The notes under the pieces are model-generated. The model worked only from the letters and a program-made list of their open reading frames with translations. It made no database searches and was not told the origin of the DNA. Made by a program: the position numbers and the translations under genes. Of a DNA stretch of 64,000 nucleotides, positions 39,945 to 52,531 are shown one piece after another. The stretch comes from Prosopocoilus inquinatus (taxonomy: Eukaryota > Arthropoda > Insecta > Coleoptera > Lucanidae), in the NCBI GenBank assembly GCA_036172665.1, contig CM069873.1:45540001-45604000 (forward strand). Direction: 5' to 3'. Position 1 is the stretch's first letter. Every line of letters begins with the position of its first letter.

Positions 39945-42900
39945 TCGATGGACTCTAGTAACTCTGATGTGAGATACGAAGTTCTTGGACGCAGCAGAAG
40001 CTGGAAATAGTTTTAAACGAAACAACACGCATTAGCGTTGTTCCTGTGATGTATCTAATCGATCCTTGCTCATCTATCATGTTATTTGACGTTTGGATGG
40101 ACTCTAGTAACTCTGATGTGAGATACGAAGTTTTTGGACGCAGCAGGAGCTGGAAATAGTTTTAAACGAAACAGCACGCATTAGCGTTGTTCCTGTGATG
40201 TATCTAATCGATCCTTACTTAGCTACTATGTTATTTCACGTTTCGATGGACTCCAATAACTCTGATGTGAGATACAAAGTTTTCGGACGCAGCAGAAGCT
40301 GGAAATAGTTTTGAACGAAACAACACGTATCAGCGTTGTTCCTGTGATGTATCTAATCGATCCTTACTTAGCTACTATGTTATTTGACGTTTCGATGGAC
40401 TCCAATAACTCTGATGTGAGATACAAAGTTTTCGGACGCAGCAGAAGCTGGAAATAGTTTTAAACGAAACAACACGCATTAGGGTTGTTCCTGTGATGTA
40501 TCTAATCGATCCTTACTCATCTATCATTTTATTTGACGTTTGGATGGACTCCAGTAACTCTGATGTGAGATACAAAGTTTTCGAACGCAGCAGAAGCTGG
40601 AGATAGTTTCAAACGAAACAACACGCATTAGCGTTGTTCCTGTGATGTATCTAATCGATCCTTACTCATCTATCATGTTATTTGGCGTTTCGATGGACTC
40701 CAGTAACTCTGATGTGAGATACAAAGTTTTCGGACGCAGCAGAAGCTGGAAATAGTTTTGAACGAAACAACACGTATTAGCGTTGTTCCTGTGATGTATC
40801 TAATCGATCCTTAGTTAGCTACTATGTTATTTGACGTTTCGATGGACTCCAATAACTCTAATGTGAGATACGAAATTTTCGGACGCAGCAGAAGCTGGAA
40901 ATAGTTTTAAACGAAACAACACGTATTAGCGTTGTTCCTGTTATGTATCTAATCGATCCTTACTCATCTATCATGTTATTTGGCGTTTCGATGGACTCCA
41001 GTAACTCTGACGTGAGATACAAAGTTTTCGGACGCAGCAGAAGCTGGAAATAGTTTTAAACGAAACAACACGCATTAGCGTTGTTCCTGTGATGTATCTA
41101 ATCGATCCTTACTCATCTATCATGTTATTTGACGTTTCGATGGACTCTAGTAACTCTGATGTGAGATACGAAGTTTTTGGACGCAGCAGGAGCTGGAAAT
41201 AGTTTTAAACGAAACAACACGTATTAGCGTTGTTCCTGTGATGTATCTAATCGATCCTTACTTAGCTACAATGTTATTTGACGTTTCGATGGACTCCAGT
41301 AACTCTAATGTGAGATACGAAATTTTCGGACGCAGCAGAAGCTGGAAATAGTTTTAAACGAAACAACACGTATTAGCGTTGTTCCTGTGATGTATCTAAT
41401 CGATCCTTACTCATCTATCATGTTATTTGACGTTTGGATGGACTCCAGTAACTCTGATGTGAGATACAAAGTTTTCGAACGCAGCAGAAGCTGGAGATAG
41501 TTTCAAACGAAACAACACGCATTAGCGTTGTTCCTGTGATGTATCTAATCGATCCTTACTCATCTATCATGTTATTTGGCGTTTCGATGGACTCCAGTAA
41601 CTCTGATGTGAGATACAAAGTTTTCGGACGCAGCAGAAGCTGGAAATAGTTTTGAAGGAAACAACACGTATTAGCGTTGTTCCTGTGATGTATCTAATCG
41701 ATCCTTAGTTAGCTACTATGTTATTTGACGTTTCGATGGACTCCAATAACTCTAATGTGAGATACGAAATTTTCGGACGCAGCAGAAGCTGGAAATAGTT
41801 TTAAACGAAACAACACGTATTAGCGTTGTTCCTGTGATGTATCTAATCGATCCTTACACATCTATCATGTTATTTGACGTTTCGATGGACTCTAGTAACT
41901 CTAATGTGAGATACGAAATTTTCGGACGCAGCAGAAGCTGGAAATAGTTTTAAACGAAACAACACGCATTAGCGTTGTTCCTGTGATGTATCTAATCGAT
42001 CCTTACTCATCTATCATGTTATTTGACGTTTGGATGGACTCCAGTAACTCTGATGTGAGATACAAAGTTCTCGGTCGCAGCAGAAGCTGGAAATAATTTT
42101 GAACGAAACAACACGTATTAGCGTTGTTCCTGTGATGTATCTTATCGATCCTTACTTATCTACTATGTTATTTGACGTTTCGATGGACTCTAGTAACTCT
42201 GATGTGAGATACGAAGTCTTTGGACGCAGCAGAAGCTGGAAATAGTTTTAAACGAAACAACACGCATTAGCGTTGTTCCTGTGATATATCTAATCGATCC
42301 TTGCTCATCTATCATGTTATTTGCCGTTTGGATGGACTCTAGTAACTCTGATGTGAGATACGAAGTTTTTGGACGCAGCAGGAGCTGGAAATAGTTTTAA
42401 ACGAAACAGCACGCATTAGCGTTGTTCCTGTGATGTATCTAATCGATCCTTACTTAGCTACTATGTTATTTCACATTTCGATGGACTCCAGTAACTCTAA
42501 TGTGAGATACGAAATTTTCGGACGCAGCAGAAGCTGGAAATAGTTTTAAACGAAACAACACGCATTAGCGTTGTTCCTGTGATGTATCTAATCGATCCTT
42601 ACTCATCTATCATGTTATTTGGCGTTTCGATGGGCTCCAGTAACTTTGATGTGAGATACGAAGTTCTCGGACGCAGCTGAAGCTGGAAATAGTTTTAAAT
42701 GAAACAACACGTACTAGCGTTGTTCCTGTGATGTATCTAATCGATCCTTACTCATCTATCATGTTATTTGACGTTTGGATGGACTCCAGTAACTCTGATG
42801 TGAGATACGAAGTTTTTGGACGCAGCAGGAGCTGGAAATAGTTTTAAACGAAACAACACGTATTAGCGTTGTTCCTGTGATGTATCTAATCGATCCTTAC

Positions 42901-45900
42901 TTAGCTACAATGTTATTTGACGTTTCGATGGACTCCAGTAACTCTAATGTGAGATACGAAATTTTCGGACGCAGCAGAAGCTGGAAATAGTTTTAAATGA
43001 AACAACACGTATTAGCGTTGTTCCTGTGATGTATCTAATCGATCCTTACTCATCTATCATGTTATTTGACGTTTGGATGGACTCCAGTAACTCTGATGTG
43101 AAATACAAAGTTTTCGAACGCAGCAGAAGCTGGAGATAGTTTCAAACGAAACAACACGCATTAGCGTTGTTCCTGTGATGTATCTAATCGATCCTTACTC
43201 ATCTATCATGTTATTTGGCGTTTCGATGGACTCCAGTAACTCTGATGTGAGATACAAAGTTTTCGGACGCAGCAGAAGCTGGAAATAGTTTTGAACGAAA
43301 CAACACGTATTAGCGTTGTTCCTGTGATGTATCTAATCGATCCTTAGTTAGCTACTATGTTATTTGACGTTTCGATGGACTCCAATAACTCTAATGTGAG
43401 ATACGAAATTTTCGGACGCAGCAGAAGCTGCAAATAGTTTTAAACGAAACAACACGTATTAGCGTTGTTCCTGTGATGTATCTAATCGATCCTTACACAT
43501 CTATCATGTTATTTGACGTTTCGATGGACTCTAGTAACTCTAATGTGAGATACGAAATTTTCGGACGCAGCAGAAGCTGGAAATAGTTTTAAACGAAACA
43601 ACACGCATTAGCGTTGTTCCTGTGATGTATCTAATCGATCCTTACTCATCTATCATGTTATTTGACGTTTGGATGGACTCCAATAACTCTGATGTGAGAT
43701 ACAAAGTTCTCGGTCGCAGCAGAAGCTGGAAATAATTTTGAACGAAACAACACGTATTAGCGTTGTTCCTGTGATGTATCTAATCGATCCTTACTCATCT
43801 ATCATGTTATTTGGCGTTTCGATGGGCTCCAGTAACTTTGATGTGAGATACGAAGTTCTCGGACGCAGCAGAAGCTGGAAATAGTTTTAAACGAAACAAC
43901 ACGCATTAGCGTTGTTCCTGTGATGTATCTAATCGATCCTTACTCATCTATCATGTTATTTGACGTTTCGATGGACTCTAGTAACTCTGATGTGATATAC
44001 GAAGTTTTTGGACGCAGCAGGAGCTGGAAATAGTTTTAAACGAAACAACACGTATTAACGTTGTTCGTGTGATGTATCTAATCGATCCTTATTTATCTAT
44101 CATGTTATTTGACGTTTCGATGGACTCTAGTAACTCTGATGTTAGATACGAAGTTTTTGGGCGCAGCAGGAGCTCTAAATAGTTTTAAACGAAGCAACAC
44201 GTATTAGCGTTGTTCCTGTGATGTATCTAATCGATCCTTACTTATCTATCATGTTATTTGACGTTTGGATAGACTCCAGTAACTCTGATGTGAGATACAA
44301 AGTTTTCGGACGCAGCAGAAGCTGAAGATAGTTTTAAACGAAACAACACGCATTAGCGTTGTTCCTGTGATGTATCTAATCGATCCTTACTCATCTATCA
44401 TGTTATTTGGCGTTTCGATGGACTCCAGTAACTCTGACGTGAGATACAAAGTTTTCGGACGCAGCAGAAGCTGGAAATAGTTTTGAACGAAACAACACGT
44501 ATTAGCGTTGTTCCTGTGATGTATCTAATCGATCCTTACTTAGCTACTATGTTATTTGACGTTTCGATGGACTCCAATAACTCTGATGTGAGATACAAAG
44601 TTTTCGGACGCAGCAGAAGCTGGAAATAGTTTTAAACGAAACAACACGCATTTGGGTTGTTCCTGTGATGTATCTAATCGATCCTTACTCATCTATCATT
44701 TTATTTGACGTTTGGATGGACTCCAGTAACTCTGATGTGAGATACAAAGTTTACGGACGCAGCAGAGGCTGGAAATAGATTTAAACGAAACAACACGCAT
44801 TACCGTTGTTCCTGTGATGTATCTAATCGATCCTTACTCATCTATCATGTTATTTGACGTTTCGATGAACTCCAGTAACTCTAATGTGAGATACGAAATT
44901 CTCGGACGCAGCAGAAGCTGGAAATAGTTTTAAACGAAACAACAAGTATTAGCGTTGTTCCTGTGATGTATCTAATCGATCCTTACTCATCATCATGTTA
45001 TTTGACGTTTGGATGGACTCCAGTAACTCTCATGTGAGATACAAAGTTCTCGGACGCAGCAGAAGCTGGAAATAGTTTTGAACGAAACAACACGTATTAA
45101 CGTTGTTCCTGTGATGTATCTAATCGATCCTTACTTATCTATCATGATATTTGACGTTTGGATGGACTCCAGTAACTCTGATGTGAGATACAAAGTTTTC
45201 GGACGCAGCAGAAGCTGGAGATAGTTTTAAACGAAACAACACGCATTATCGTTGTTCCTGTGATGTATCTAATCGATCCTTACTCATCTATCATCTTATT
45301 TGACGTTTCGATGGACTCCAGTAACTCTGATGTGAGATACAAAGTTTTCGGACGCAGCAGAAGCTGGAAATAGTTTTGAACGAAACAACACGTATTAGCG
45401 TTGTTCGTGTGATGTATCTAATCGATCCTTACTTAGCTACTATGTTATTTGACGTTTCGATGGACTCCAGTAACTCTAATTTGAGATACGAAATTCTCGG
45501 ACGCAGCAGAAGCTGGAAATAGTTTTAAACGAAACAACACGCATTAGCGTTGTTCCTGTGATGAATGTAATCGATCATTACTCATCTATCATGTTATTTG
45601 ACGTTTGGATGGGCTCCAGTAACTCTGAAGTGAGATACGAAGTTCTCGGACGCAGCTGTAGCTGAAAATAGTTTTAAACGAAACAACACGCATTAGCGTT
45701 GTTCCTGTGATGTATCTAATCGATCCTTACTCATCTATCATGTTATTTGGCGTTTCGATGGACTCCAGTAACTTTGATGTAAGATACGAAGTTCTCGGAC
45801 GCAGCTGAAGCTAGAAATAGTTTTAAACGAAACAACACGCATTAGCGTTGTTCCTGTGCTGTGTCTAATCGATCCTTACTCATCTATCATGTTATTTGGC

Positions 45901-46874
45901 GTTTCGATGGAATCGAGTAACTTTGATGTGAGATACGAAGTTCTCGGACGCAGCTGAAGCTAGAAATAGTTTTAAACGAAACAACACGCACTAGCGTTGT
46001 TCCTGTGATGAATGTAATCGATCCTTACTCATCTATCATGTTATTTGACGTTTGGATGGGCTCCAGTAACTCTGAAGTGAGATACGAAGTTCTCGGACGC
46101 AGCTGAAGCTGGAAATAGTTTTAAACGAAACAACACGCATTAGCGTTGTTCCTGTGATGAATGTAATCGATCCTTACTCATCTATCATGTTATTTGACGT
46201 TTGGATGGGCTCCAGTAACTCTGAAGTGAGATACGAAGTTCTTGGACGCAGCTGAAGCTAGAAATAGTTTTAAACGAAACAACACGCATTAGCGTTGTTC
46301 CTGTGATGAATGTAATCGATCCTTACTCATCTATCATGTTATTTGACGTTTCGATGGACTCTAGTAACTCTGATGTAAGATACGAAGTTCTCGGACGCAG
46401 CAGAAGCGGGAAATAGTTTTGAACGAAACAACACGTATTAGCGTTGTTCCTGTGATGTATCTCATCGATCCTTACTTAGCTACTATGTTATTTGACGTTT
46501 CGATGGGCTCCAGTAACTCTAATGTGAGATACGAAATTTTCGGACGCAGCAGAAGCTGGAAATAATTTTAAACGAAACAACACGTATTAGCGTTGTTCCT
46601 GTGATGTATCTAATCGATCCTTACTCATCTATCATGTTATTTGACGTTTCGATGGACTCTAGTAACTCTGATGTGAGATACGAAGTTTTTGGACGCAGCA
46701 GGAGCTGGAAATAGTTTTAAACGAAACAGCACGCATTAGCGTTGTTCCTGTGATGTATCTAATCGATCCTTATTTATCTATCATGTTATTTGACGTTTCG
46801 ATGGACTCTAGTAACTCTGATGTAAGATACGAAGTTTTTGGGCGCAGCAGGAGCTGGAAATAGTTTTAAACGAA
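39945..46874 (+). repeat. Duplicated segment T, copy 1 (about 6.9 kb)
   Basis: This is the longest duplicated block seen. It matches 56,482-60,655 at an offset of 16,537 bp (for example GTATCAG 40,327 and 56,864; GGGCTCC 43,824 and 60,361) and then matches up to 63,262 at 16,388 bp (GTGCTGTGTC 45,856 and 62,244). The 149-bp change in offset is one unit, around 44,118-44,266, that the second copy lacks. Contents in order: F, G, H, I, A, B, a GACGTG unit, K, L, I, A, B, C, D, E, F, G, M, N, L, I, A, B, C, D, then Q cassette copy 4. Confidence 0.85.
44983..44995 (+). repeat. 148-bp unit variant, CTCATCATCATG
   Basis: The usual CTCATCTATCATG is shortened by one base to CTCATCATCATG. The same change recurs near 49,755 and 61,375, always next to a unit with AACAAGTATTAG and followed by CTCTCATGTG. 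It therefore marks three copies of one ancestral run. Confidence 0.75.
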
Positions 46875-48878
46875 GCAACACGTATTAGCGTTGTTGCTGT
46901 GATGTATCTAATCGATCCTTACTTAGCTACTATGTCATTTCACGTTTCGATGGACTCCAGTAACTCTAATGTGAGATACGAAATTTTCGGACGCAGCAGA
47001 AGCTGGAAATAGTTTTAAACGAAACAACACGCATTAGCGTTGTTCCTGTGATGTATCTAATCGATCCTTATTTATCTATCATGTTATTTGACGTTTCGAT
47101 GGACTCTAGTAACTCTGATGTGAGATACGAAGTTTTTGGGCGCAGCAGGAGCTCTAAATAGTTTTAAACGAAGCAACACGTATTAGCGTTGTTCCTGTGA
47201 TGTATCTAATCGATCCTTACTTAGCTCCTATGTTATTTCACGTTTCGATGGACTCTAGTAACTCTGATGTGAGATACGAAGTTTTTGGACGCAGCAGAAG
47301 CTGGAAATAGTTTTAAACGAAACAACACGCATTAGCGTTGTTCCTGTGATGTATCTAATCGATCCTTGCTCATCTATCATGTTATTTGACGTTTGGATGG
47401 ACTCTAGTAACTCTGATGTGAGATACGAAGTTTTTGGACGCAGCAGGAGCTGGAAATAGTTTTAAACGAAACAGCACGCATTAGCGTTGTTCCTGTGATG
47501 TATCTAATCGATCCTTACTTAGCTACTATGTTATTTCACGTTTCGATGGACTCCAATAACTCTGATGTGAGATACAAAGTTTTCGGACGCAGCAGAAGCT
47601 GGAAATAGTTTTGAACGAAACAACACGTATCAGCGTTGTTCCTGTGATGTATCTAATCGATCCTTACTTAGCTACTATGTTATTTGACGTTTCGATGGAC
47701 TCCAATAACTCTGATGTGAGATACAAAGTTTTCGGACGCAGCAGAAGCTGGAAATAGTTTTAAACGAAACAACACGCATTGGGGTTGTTCCTGTGATGTA
47801 TCTAATCGATCCTTACTCATCTATCATTTTATTTGACGTTTGGATGGACTCCAGTAACTCTGATGTGAGATACAAAGTTTTCGAACGCAGCAGAAGCTGG
47901 AGATAGTTTCAAACGAAACAACACGCATTAGCGTTGTTCCTGTGATGTATCTAATCGATCCTTACTCATCTATCATGTTATTTGGCGTTTCGATGGACTC
48001 CAGTAACTCTAATGTGAGATACAAAGTTTTCGGACGCAGCAGAAGCTGGAAATAGTTTTGAACGAAACAACACGTATTAGCGTTGTTCCTGTGATGTATC
48101 TAATCGATCCTTAGTTAGCTACTATGTTATTTGACGTTTCGATGGACTCCAATAACTCTAATGTGAGATACGAAATTTTCGGACGCAGCAGAAGCTGGAA
48201 ATAGTTTTAAACGAAACAACACGTATTAGCGTTGTTCCTGTGATGTATCTAATCGATCCTTACTCATCTATCATGTTATTTGGCGTTTCGATGGACTCCA
48301 GTAACTCTGACGTGAGATATAAAGTTTTCGGACGCAGCAGAAGCTGGAAATAGTTTTAAACGAAACAACACGCATTAGCGTTGTTCCTGTGATGTATCTA
48401 ATCGATCCTTACTCATCTATCATGTTATTTGACGTTTCGATGGACTCTAGTAACTCTGATGTGAGATACGAAGTTTTTGGACGCAGCAGGAGCTGGAAAT
48501 AGTTTTAAACGAAACAAAACGTATTAGCGTTGTTCCTGTGATGTATCTAATCGATCCTTACTTAGCTACAATGTTATTTGACGTTTCGATGGACTCCAGT
48601 AACTCTAATGTGAGATACGAAATTTTCGGACGCAGCAGAAGCTGGAAATAGTTTTAAACGAAACAACACGTATTAGCGTTGTTCCTGTGATGTATCTAAT
48701 CGATCCTTACTCATCTATCATGTTATTTGACGTTTGGATGGACTCCAGTAACTCTGATGTGAAATACAAAGTTTTCGAACGCAGCAGAAGCTGGAGATAG
48801 TTTCAAACGAAACAACACGCATTAGCGTTGTTCCTGTGATGTATCTAATCGATCCTTACTCATCTATCATGTTATTTG
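46872..48878 (+). repeat. Satellite segment repeating 39.57-41.58 kb
   Basis: This part matches 39,572-41,578 at an offset of 7,300 bp (49 units minus 1): GTTGTTGCTG, CTATGTCATTTCACG, CTCTAAATAG, CTCCTATG, F, G, H (GTATCAG at 47,627), I, A, B, GACGTG, K, L and I. Together with the Q cassettes at 38.7 and 45.9 kb it indicates an older super-repeat of about 7.2-7.3 kb. At 48,879 it switches from a GGCG unit to a CTCTAG/GTGATATAC unit. Confidence 0.75.
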
Positions 48879-51787
48879 ACGTTTCGATGGACTCTAGTAA
48901 CTCTGATGTGATATACGAAGTTTTTGGACGCAGCAGGAGCTGGAAATAGTTTTAAACGAAACAACACGTATTAACGTTGTTCGTGTGATGTATCTAATCG
49001 ATCCTTATTTATCTATCATGTTATTTGACGTTTGGATAGACTCCAGTAACTCTGATGTGAGATACAAAGTTTTCGGACGCAGCAGAAGCTGGAGATAGTT
49101 TTAAACGAAACAACACGCATTAGCGTTGTTCCTGTGATGTATCTAATCGATCCTTACTCATCTATCATGTTATTTGGCGTTTCGATGGACTCCAGTAACT
49201 CTGACGTGAGATACAAAGTTCTCGGACGCAGCAGAAGCTGGAAATAGTTTTGAACGAAACAACACGTATTAGCGTTGTTCCTGTGATGTATCTAATCGAT
49301 CCTTACTTAGCTACTATGTTATTTGACGTTTCGATGGACTCCAATAACTCTGATGTGAGATACAAAGTTTTCGGACGCAGCAGAAGCTGGAAATAGTTTT
49401 AAACGAAACAACACGCATTTGGGTTGTTCCTGTGATGTATCTAATCGATCCTTACTCATCTATCATTTTATTTGACGTTTGGATGGACTCCAGTAACTCT
49501 GATGTGAGATACAAAATTTACGGACGCAGCAGAGGCTGGAAATAGATTTAAACGAAACAACACGCATTACCGTTGTTCCTGTGATGTATCTAATCGATCC
49601 TTACTCATCTATCATGTTATTTGACGTTTCGATGAACTCCAGTAACTCTAATGTGAGATACGAAATTCTCGGACGCAGCAGAAGCTGCAAATAGTTTTAA
49701 ACGAAACAACAAGTATTAGCGTTGTTCCTGTGATGTATCTAATCGATCCTTACTCATCATCATGTTATTTGACGTTTGGATGGACTCCAGTAACTCTCAT
49801 GTGAGATACAAAGTTCTCGGACGCAGCAGAAGCTGGAAATAGTTTTGAACGAAACAACACGTATTAACGTTGTTCCTGTGAGGTATCTAATCGATCCTTA
49901 CTTATCTATCATGATATTTGACGTTTGGATGGACTCCAGTAACTCTGATGTGAGATACAAAGTTTTCGGACGCAGCAGAAGCTGGAGATAGTTTTAAACG
50001 AAACAACACGCATTAGCGTTGTTCCTGTGATGTATCTAATCGATCCTTACTCATCTATCATCTTATTTGACGTTTCGATGGACTCCAGTAACTCTGATGT
50101 GAGATACAAAGTTTTCGGACGCAGCAGAAGCTGGAAATAGTTTTGAACGAAACAACACGTATTAGCGTTGTTCGTGTGATGTATCTAATCGATCCTTACT
50201 TAGCTACTATGTTATTTGACGTTTCGATGGACTCCAGTAACTCTGATGTGAGATACAAAATTTACGGACGCAGCAGAGGCTGGAAATAGATTTAAACGAA
50301 ACAACACGCATTACCGTTGTTCCTGTGATGTATCTAATCGATCCTTACTCATCTATCATGTTATTTGACGTTTCGATGAACTCCAGTAACTCTAATGTGA
50401 GATACGAAATTCTCGGACGCAGCAGAAGCTGCAAATAGTTTTAAACGAAACAACACGCATTAGCGTTGTTCCTGTGATGAATGTAATCGATCCTTACTCA
50501 TCTATCATGTTATTTGACGTTTGGATGGGCTCCAGTAACTCTGAAGTGAGATACGAAGTTCTCGGACGCAGCTGTAGCTGAAAATAGTTTTAAACGAAAC
50601 AACACGCATTAGCGTTGTTCCTGTGATGTATCTAATCGATCCTTACTCATCTATCATGTTATTTGGCGTTTCGATGGACTCCAGTAACTTTGATGTAAGA
50701 TACGAAGTTCTCGGACGCAGCTGAAGCTAGAAATAGTTTTAAACGAAACAACACGCATTAGCGTTGTTCCTGTGCTGTGTCTAATCAATCCTTACTCATC
50801 TATCATGTTATTTGGCGTTTCGATGGAATCGAGTAACTTTGATGTGAGATACGAAGTTCTCGGACGCAGCTGAAGCTAGAAATAGTTTTAAACGAAACAA
50901 CACGCACCAGCGTTGTTCCTGTGATGAATGTAATCGATCTTTACTCATCTATCATGTTATTTGACGTTTGGATGAGCTCCAGTAACTCTGAAGTGAGATA
51001 CGAAGTTCTCGGACGCAGCTGAAGCTGGAAATAGTTTTAAACGAAACAACACGCATTAGCGTTGTTCCTGTGATGAATGTAATCGATCCTTACTCATCTA
51101 TCATGTTATTTGACGTTTGGATGGGCTCAAGTAACTCTGAAGTGAGATACGAAGTTCTTGGACGCAGCTGAAGCTAGAAATAGTTTTAAACGAAACAACA
51201 CGCATTAGCGTTGTTCCTGTGATGAATGTAATCGATCCTTACTCATCTATCATGTTATTTGACGTTTCGATGGACTCTAGTAACTCTGATGTAAGATACG
51301 AAGTTCTCGGACGCAGCAGAAGCGGGAAATAGTTTTGAACGAAAGAACACGTATTAGCGTTGTTCCTGTGATGTATCTCATCGATCCTTACTTAGCTACT
51401 ATGTTATTTGACGTTTCGATGGGCTCCAGTAACTCTAATGTGAGATACGAAATTTTCGGACGCAGCAGAAGCTGGAAATAATTTTAAACGAAACAACACG
51501 TATTAGCGTTGTTCCTGTGATGTATCTAATCGATCCTTACTCATCTATCATGTTATTTGACGTTTCGATGGACTCTAGTAACTCTGATGTGAGATACGAA
51601 GTTTTTGGACGCAGCAGGAGCTGGAAATAGTTTTAAACGAAACAGCACGCATTAGCGTTGTTCCTGTGATGTATCTAATCGATCCTTATTTATCTATCAT
51701 GTTATTTGACGTTTCGATGGACTCTAGTAACTCTGATGTAAGATACGAAGTTTTTGGGCGCAGCAGGAGCTGGAAATAGTTTTAAAC
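48879..51787 (+). repeat. Satellite segment matching 60.5-63.25 kb, with Q cassette copy 5
   Basis: The first part matches 60,500 onward at an offset of 11,621 bp (CGTATTAACG 48,967 and 60,588). From about 50.45 kb the offset is 11,472 (GTGCTGTGTC 50,772 and 62,244), so copy 5 has one unit fewer or more than copy 6. Both share TTTGGATAG joined directly to TTTATCTATC, a fusion not present at 44.1 kb. A local 744-bp repeat is present: ACAAAATTTACGG with CAGAGGCTGG occurs at 49,511 and 50,255. Confidence 0.75.
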
Positions 51788-52531
51788 GAAGCAACACGTA
51801 TTAGCGTTGTTGCTGTGATGTATCTAATCGATCCTTACTTAGCTACCATGTCATTTCACGTTTCGATGGACTCCAGTAACTCTAATGTGAGATACGAAAT
51901 TTTCGGACGCAGCAGAAGCTGGAAATAGTTTTAAACGAAACAACACGCATTAGCGTTGTTCCTGTGATGTATCTAATCGATCCTTATTTATCTATCATGT
52001 TATTTGACGTTTCGATGGACTCTAGTAACTCTGATGTGAGATACGAAGTTTTTGGGCGCAGCAGGAGCTCTAAATAGTTTTAAACGAAGCAACACGTATT
52101 AGCGTTGTTCCTGTGATGTATCTAATCGATCCTTACTTATCTATCATGTTATTTGACGTTTGGATGGACTCCAGTAACTCTGATGTGAGATACAAAGTTT
52201 TCGGACGCAGCAGAAGCTGGAGATAGTTTTAAACGAAACAACACGCATTAGCGTTGTTCCTGTGATGTATCTAATCGATCCTTACTTATCTATCATGTTA
52301 TTTGACGTTTGGATGGACTCCAGTAACTCTGATGTGAGATACAAAGTTTTCGGACGCAGCAGAAGCTGGAGATAGTTTTAAACGAAGCAACACGTATTAG
52401 CGTTGTTCCTGTGATGTATCTAATCGATCCTTACTTATCTATCATGTTATTTGACGTTTGGATGGACTCCAGTAACTCTGATGTGAGATACAAAGTTTTC
52501 GGACGCAGCAGAAGCTGGAGATAGTTTTAAA
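51788..52531 (+). repeat. Run containing three near-identical neighbouring units
   Basis: After GTTGTTGCTG, TTTCACG and GAGCTCTAAATAG units, three consecutive units (about 52,085-52,531) all carry CTTATCTATC, TTTGGATGG, AAAGTTTTCGG and GCTGGAGATAG. They differ almost only in CGAAGCAACACGT against CGAAACAACACGC. Elsewhere neighbouring units nearly always belong to different subtypes, so this looks like a recent single-unit amplification. It explains why H here is 5,214 bp from the previous H, while the preceding block is offset by 4,916. Confidence 0.75.
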
